A stretch of DNA of 64,000 bases from Actinoallomurus iriomotensis. Its GTDB lineage: Bacteria > Actinomycetota > Actinomycetes > Streptosporangiales > Streptosporangiaceae. Location: assembly GCF_030269445.1 (NCBI RefSeq), contig NZ_BSTJ01000007.1:281957-345956 (forward strand), in the 5' to 3' direction. Below, piece by piece: positions 59,924-64,000 of this stretch (position 1 is its first letter; every line of letters starts with the position of its first letter). The position numbers and the translations under genes are program-made. The notes under the pieces are model-generated. The model did not search any database and had not been told where the DNA came from. It worked only from the letters and a program-made list of their open reading frames with translations.

Positions 59924-60009
59924 GCGCGCCGGTGTGGCGCAAGAGCACCCGCAGCGGCAACCAGGGGGGCGACTGTGTGCAGGTTGCCGTCATAGAGGGC
60001 GGCGAGTGA
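59920..60009 (+). CDS. Half-length DUF397 protein, copy 2
   Basis: 29 residues from GTG 59920, overlapping the stop of copy 1 (GTGA). VSAPVWRKSTRSGNQGGDCV followed by QVAVIEGGE and stop. Nearly identical to copy 1 over the WRKSTRSGNQ core, showing a recent tandem duplication of the truncated gene. Confidence 0.8.
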   Translation: MSAPVWRKSTRSGNQGGDCVQVAVIEGGE

Positions 60010-60037
60010 GCTGTCGCTAAGCGCTTCCTGGCGCGGG

Positions 60038-61102
60038 TCAGTGGGTGTGGAGTTCTCTTAGGAGCGTGGCGCGGTGGGAGGCGTCGTCGGCCCAGTCGAA
60101 GACGTCGACGATGAGTGGGCGTAATGCCTCGAACGCGCCTGCGGGAGAGTCGGACCGTAGTGCGCCGCGTAGTGCTCCGGCCAGACACCACAGGCGGGTG
60201 GCTTGGATTCTCTCTTCTTCGGTCATGCGGTGGCGTTCGGTGGGGTCGGTCAGTACGTGGTGGGCGCGTCTTCCGTTCATCAGCCAGTCGCGTACGCGGT
60301 GGCCCAGGGCGGAGCCGGCGGGTACGGCCACGCTTCCTTCGCGTTCGGCCGTATCCAGGGCTTCGGACACGTCCCGGTGATGGGCGACGTCGAGCAGTTC
60401 GGTCAGGCGGCGGACCTCCCGTACGGCGATGGTGCGGCGCAGGGAGGCGGGGACGGCGGTCAGGGCGTCGGCGAGTTCCTCGTGCGAGAGGCGGTGGACG
60501 GCCGAGGGTTCGGTCGCGTTGAACCATGGTTCGAGGTGGGCACTCGCCAGCGGGCCGCCGGTGAGGTCGGGCAGGAAGCCGGTGATCTGACCGACGAGAC
60601 GCAAGATCCCGACATGGGGGTGTATCAGGGGATCGCCGTCGTCAGGTCCCTCGGGATCCAGGCCGGCGGCGCGTAGCTGGGGGAGGATCCGGTCCGGTTC
60701 GGTTCCGCGGCGGATCGCGGGTTTCGCGCCGACCAGCTCGGTCACCAGCTCGCCGTCGACGCTGTAGGCGAGGTGGTCATCGGCGTAGTCGTGGCGGAGC
60801 ACCGACACCGCTTCGGTGCCCCGTGACACGGCGTTCAGCAACTGGGCGCCGGACCCGTGGACCCCGCTCGGCTCGATGACGACCGTCCACGGTCCGGCGT
60901 TCAACGCCTGGGCGATCGTGGGGTATCCGGCCTCGTACGACCGCATCTCCTGCCACACGTGGGCCAGCGGGCGGGGCCGGATCGTGTCCGCTAACCCGCC
61001 CATGCGCAGCAGGGCCCCGGTCTCGTCGACGCCGCGAACGAAGGTGAGGCAGTAGATCTCACCGAGCAGCTCTTCGTACCGGTCGAAATGACGTGCTGAC
61101 AT
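60038..61102 (-). CDS. DUF6461-like protein
   Basis: 354 residues. N-terminal ~125 residues match DUF6461: CLTFVRGVDETGALLRMGG, GPWTVVIEPSGVHGSGAQLLNAVSRGTEAVSVL, and HLAYSVDGELVTELVG. The rest is helical with a conserved-looking LPDLTGGPLASAHLEPWF. Its ATG at 61102 abuts the stop of the upstream DUF4132 gene (TGAATG on the coding strand), so the two are one transcription unit. Function unknown. Confidence 0.75.
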   Translation of the reverse strand: MSARHFDRYEELLGEIYCLTFVRGVDETGALLRMGGLADTIRPRPLAHVWQEMRSYEAGYPTIAQALNAGPWTVVIEPSGVHGSGAQLLNAVSRGTEAVSVLRHDYADDHLAYSVDGELVTELVGAKPAIRRGTEPDRILPQLRAAGLDPEGPDDGDPLIHPHVGILRLVGQITGFLPDLTGGPLASAHLEPWFNATEPSAVHRLSHEELADALTAVPASLRRTIAVREVRRLTELLDVAHHRDVSEALDTAEREGSVAVPAGSALGHRVRDWLMNGRRAHHVLTDPTERHRMTEEERIQATRLWCLAGALRGALRSDSPAGAFEALRPLIVDVFDWADDASHRATLLRELHTH

Positions 61103-64000
61103 TCAGGACGCCGCGTCGGTGAGCTCGGCGATCACTTCCGAGGTGGTGACCGGGTCCAGGTCGCCGAAGGGCAGCCCCTCGCGTCTCGGCGACCAGTAGC
61201 CGTCTTCCGGGCGGTCGTCGAGCCGGATCTCCTCCAGCTTCTGGTCGGGGCTGTCCTCCACGTAGCCGATGACGATGCCGTGGTCCAGTTTGATGTTGAC
61301 GTACCGGCCGCCGGGGACCTCGCGGAAGACGCAGAACTGGATTCCGGCGTCCATCGGGGAGCTGCGCTGCCATCCTCGGCCTTCCAGGCCGAGGATGGCA
61401 GCGGGCGGTACGGTGACGTCCTCGAATCGCTTCAGTCGCCGGCTGGCGCGTTCGGCGTCGGTCAGGACGTGGACTTCGCGGCCGAGCTGCGGGAACGGCT
61501 GGAGGATCTCGTAGTCGGCGAACACCGCCGACCACGCGTCCAGCGCATCGCCCAGCTCCAGCGGGTGCGGGATGCCGATGAGCGCCGTCTCGGGCAACGT
61601 CAGCACGTCGTCGTCGACGTCGGCGAACGTGCGGTCCTCGGCCACGCGGAACGCGGTCGCCTTGCCGCCGTCCTCGCTGACCCACACCAGACGCCGCGCG
61701 ATGTGCCAGATCAGCGGGTGCGCCACGAACAGCCGGCGGAACTCTTCGGTCGTCCAGCGGCGCCGGGCCACCATCGCCGACTCCAGCCGCCGGATCTGGC
61801 CGGCGGCGACCGTGCGCACGTCCTTCTTCAGCGCGGTGAACCGCTGGTACGCGGCGGGGGCCAGCTCCTGGTCGTCCTTGGCGCCCGGCTTGGGCAGGGC
61901 CTTGCGGCGGCTGCCGCCCTCGTCGGCCACGTACGGCCGGAGCTGCTCGTCGAAGCCGACGACGAAACGGCGCGGCCCATAGTCCAGGACCAGCCCGCCG
62001 TCGGAGTCCAGGCCGAAGTCGGGGACCAACCGGTCGCCCAGCTGCTCGGCCGTCAGGCCGAGCCCGTCGGCGACCTCCTCGATCTTCTCCTGCGCACGCG
62101 CCTTGAGGCCCTTGAACTTCACCTTCTGCGCGATGCCGTACAGGTGCATCAGCGCCACGTCCGTGCCGATCGCGGCCAGGACGTCCAGGCCCGCGACCGC
62201 CTTGGCGTGGCCGCCTTCGCCCGGCCACTTGCGGATGAGCGGCGTCAGCCGGCGGACGGTGTCGTCGTCGCCGAACCAGCCGAGTTGCGTCAGTGCCCAT
62301 CCGTCCTTGGCCGGCGCGTCGCCCCGCTGCCACTCCTCGAACAACGCCCATCCGAATGCGGCGAGCGAACCGGCGTCGCAGGCGTCCTTGACGATCCCGA
62401 CGCCCGCGTACACCTCGTCGGGCCTGGACATGGCCAGCATCGTCAGCAGGTGGCGGACGGCATCGGCCGGGAGCGCGTCGTCCCGGCCACGGAGCCGGAT
62501 CTGCGGCAGCCGTATCGCGTCGGCCCACTCGCCGACCACCGGTATGCGTTTCGGCAGCAGCTCCAGGGGATCCACCGAGAGCAGCGCCTTCAGAGCGTCC
62601 GCCGCCTCGTCGCCGTGCACGCGCGCCGTCGCCTCGACGACGCTCTCGTTCCCGTGCCTTCCGGCCAGCAGGCGCAGCGCGGCCTCGGCCTCCCGGCGCG
62701 GCGCGCCCGGCTTGCCCAGCGCGGCCGGCACCAGCAGAGGCACCGCGTCCACGCCATGCCGGTCGAACCAGGAGAGCGCGAGCTTGCGACGCTTCGGCTT
62801 GGCCAGGCCTTCGGCCATCACCCGCGCGACACCGGCGTCCAGGAACGGCAGTGCCCGATCGGCGAGACCGGCCGGGTCGGCCTCCGCGATCCGCCGTGCG
62901 ACCGGCAGCGCGTCGACACCGGACCGGGCCACGATCGGCCGTAGCCAGATCTCGGCCTCCCACAGCTGCGGGGACCAGTCGGCCAGCAGCGGGCCGACCT
63001 TCTCCACGGGGCCGTACGTGAGGACGCCGAATCCGTACCCGTTGGCCTTCCCGGCGCGGAACTCCTCGATCAGCTTGTCCCAGTCGTCACTGTCCGGGAC
63101 CCTGTGCCGCTGATCGGTCTTGGCCCACTGCTCCTGCTCACCGGGCTCCCATCGCATCCCGGGCTCGGCGGGCGGAGTAAGCCCGTTGACGACGACCGGC
63201 TCGGCCGGCGCGGTGGTGCGCAGCCACGGCGGGTCGGCCAGCGGTCGCGGCAGCGCGTCCGCCGGGGCGTCCGGCAGCCGGTCCTGGTCGTCCAGCGAAC
63301 CGATCGCGTCCTGTAGCGCGGGCGGCAACTCGGCCACCAGCTCTTGGTGCGTCCGCGCGTGCGCGGCCAGCAGATCGGCGAGTTGCGGCGCACCGGCCAG
63401 GAGCCGCAGCGCCCGGGCGGGGAAGTGCGTCATCGCCGTGAGCAGGGCGGCCCGCACGTACTTCTGGTCGGCGCGGTCGACCAGAGCCTGGAACGCCTCG
63501 TCGCTCGGCACGATGGCGAGCGTCTCCAGGATCAGCTTGCGAAGGTCCGTGAGGTAGAGATCGGCGTCGAAGGCCTTGACGAGCAAGGGCGTGGCGTCCG
63601 TGCCGACGCCGTCCAGCAGGGTGACCAGGTGCGACCGGTTCCACGAATAGTGGAAGACGACTCCGTGCGGGGCGATCAGCTCCACATGGCGGGACGATCC
63701 CAGCGAGCAGTAGAGCATCCACCAGAAATGGGCCTCGTGCCTGGTGTCGGGCGGAGCGGCGCAGCACTCTTCCACCCAGTCGTGCCGGGACGGCACCAGG
63801 AAGGAGACCACCACCCGCTGTGACGCGGTGCGGCGGCGCCCCGCCAGGCCGTCGACGGCCTCCGCGTACTCACGGTCGCCGGCGACGGCCAGCAGGCCCC
63901 GCAGCCGCACACCGGCCTTCGCCGCGGGACTCGCGACGACCGACGAGGCACTGCTTCCGTCCCCGATGAGCCGGAGCTCGGAAGAGTCCCACTGGAGCTG
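61103..64000 (-). CDS. DUF4132 (MolR-like) protein, 5' end beyond window
   Basis: At least 965 residues; the frame is open to position 64000, so the N-terminus lies outside. Repeated helical segments (HEAT-like) through the middle, then a C-terminal DUF4132 region with LEGRGWQRSSPMDAGIQF and KLDHGIVIGYVEDSPDQKLEEI. Known: MolR/YehI-type DUF4132 proteins sit in operons with MoxR AAA ATPases and VWA proteins. None is visible here, but the upstream edge is cut off. The internal GTG at 63910 is not the start. Confidence 0.82.
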   Translation of the reverse strand, partial: QLQWDSSELRLIGDGSSASSVVASPAAKAGVRLRGLLAVAGDREYAEAVDGLAGRRRTASQRVVVSFLVPSRHDWVEECCAAPPDTRHEAHFWWMLYCSLGSSRHVELIAPHGVVFHYSWNRSHLVTLLDGVGTDATPLLVKAFDADLYLTDLRKLILETLAIVPSDEAFQALVDRADQKYVRAALLTAMTHFPARALRLLAGAPQLADLLAAHARTHQELVAELPPALQDAIGSLDDQDRLPDAPADALPRPLADPPWLRTTAPAEPVVVNGLTPPAEPGMRWEPGEQEQWAKTDQRHRVPDSDDWDKLIEEFRAGKANGYGFGVLTYGPVEKVGPLLADWSPQLWEAEIWLRPIVARSGVDALPVARRIAEADPAGLADRALPFLDAGVARVMAEGLAKPKRRKLALSWFDRHGVDAVPLLVPAALGKPGAPRREAEAALRLLAGRHGNESVVEATARVHGDEAADALKALLSVDPLELLPKRIPVVGEWADAIRLPQIRLRGRDDALPADAVRHLLTMLAMSRPDEVYAGVGIVKDACDAGSLAAFGWALFEEWQRGDAPAKDGWALTQLGWFGDDDTVRRLTPLIRKWPGEGGHAKAVAGLDVLAAIGTDVALMHLYGIAQKVKFKGLKARAQEKIEEVADGLGLTAEQLGDRLVPDFGLDSDGGLVLDYGPRRFVVGFDEQLRPYVADEGGSRRKALPKPGAKDDQELAPAAYQRFTALKKDVRTVAAGQIRRLESAMVARRRWTTEEFRRLFVAHPLIWHIARRLVWVSEDGGKATAFRVAEDRTFADVDDDVLTLPETALIGIPHPLELGDALDAWSAVFADYEILQPFPQLGREVHVLTDAERASRRLKRFEDVTVPPAAILGLEGRGWQRSSPMDAGIQFCVFREVPGGRYVNIKLDHGIVIGYVEDSPDQKLEEIRLDDRPEDGYWSPRREGLPFGDLDPVTTSEVIAELTDAAS

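Noticed and set aside
61059-62963. 634-residue minus-strand frame
   Set aside because: Shadow of the DUF4132 gene in another frame; low-complexity Arg/Gly/Pro-rich peptide without motifs.
63910-64000. GTG at 63910 as the true start of the DUF4132 protein
   Set aside because: The frame continues open to 64000 with family-like sequence, and no Shine-Dalgarno precedes 63910.

Overview
The window is high-GC, gene-dense DNA from an actinomycete. Support comes from the strong G/C third-position bias, frequent GTG and TTG starts, GTGA/ATGA start-stop overlaps, and family content: an F420-type luciferase-like oxidoreductase, a mycothiol-dependent-isomerase-like protein, a class F sortase, an XRE/DUF5753 regulator with DUF397 partners, a DUF574 methyltransferase and a WD40 Ser/Thr kinase. 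A Streptosporangiales-type genome (Thermomonosporaceae or Streptosporangiaceae) fits best, but I cannot fix the genus. I see no rRNA, tRNA, IS element, prophage or CRISPR array. The stretch looks like chromosomal arm or accessory DNA, with a few core genes (rip1-like protease, serA, lipB, ATP-dependent DNA ligase).

Layout. 0-8 kb: gamma-glutamylation pathway for amines (two C26 hydrolases, SDR, aldehyde dehydrogenase, glutamine-synthetase-like ligase on the minus strand; APC permease and FadR-type regulator on the plus strand). 8-14 kb: site-2 protease, membrane protein, LigB-type DNA ligase behind a candidate DNA-damage promoter, membrane-anchored protein, thiolase. 14-19.9 kb: two minisatellites, a FUSC protein, an Asp-rich secreted protein with its class F sortase, CBS protein, hydrolase, lipoprotein. 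19.9-24.3 kb: methyltransferases and a KDG kinase/KDPG aldolase pair with an IclR regulator. 24.5-32 kb: a small gene behind a LexA-type box, a second APC permease, serA, and assorted enzymes. 32-34.5 kb: TetR with a twin operator, FAD monooxygenase and a decayed hydrolase. 34.5-38.5 kb: GntR-controlled operon (aminopeptidase-like hydrolase, third APC permease, acetamidase/formamidase). 38.5-47 kb: another gene behind a LexA-like box, sulfotransferase, amidohydrolase, TetR plus an MFS pump with a carboxypeptidase-regulatory-like tail, TetR plus an MBL hydrolase. 47-55 kb: secreted protein, lipB, ankyrin/propeller protein, TIM-barrel protein, WD40 kinase, small enzymes. 55-64 kb: HxlR/quinone reductase pair, GNATs, a WhiJ-like module (HATPase, XRE, two half-length DUF397 proteins), and a DUF6461-DUF4132 pair running off the right edge.

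Themes. Three separate APC permeases each sit with amine or amide catabolism or alone, so nitrogen scavenging dominates the first 38 kb. Most regulators sit divergently from one target with a readable palindromic operator between them (TetR x3, GntR, HxlR, IclR). Three sites look like DNA-damage control: two LexA-type boxes at the same distance from small uncharacterised genes, and a PafBC-type promoter before the ligase. Those, the decayed hydrolase, the half-length DUF397 pair and the sortase-substrate pair are the most interesting observations.
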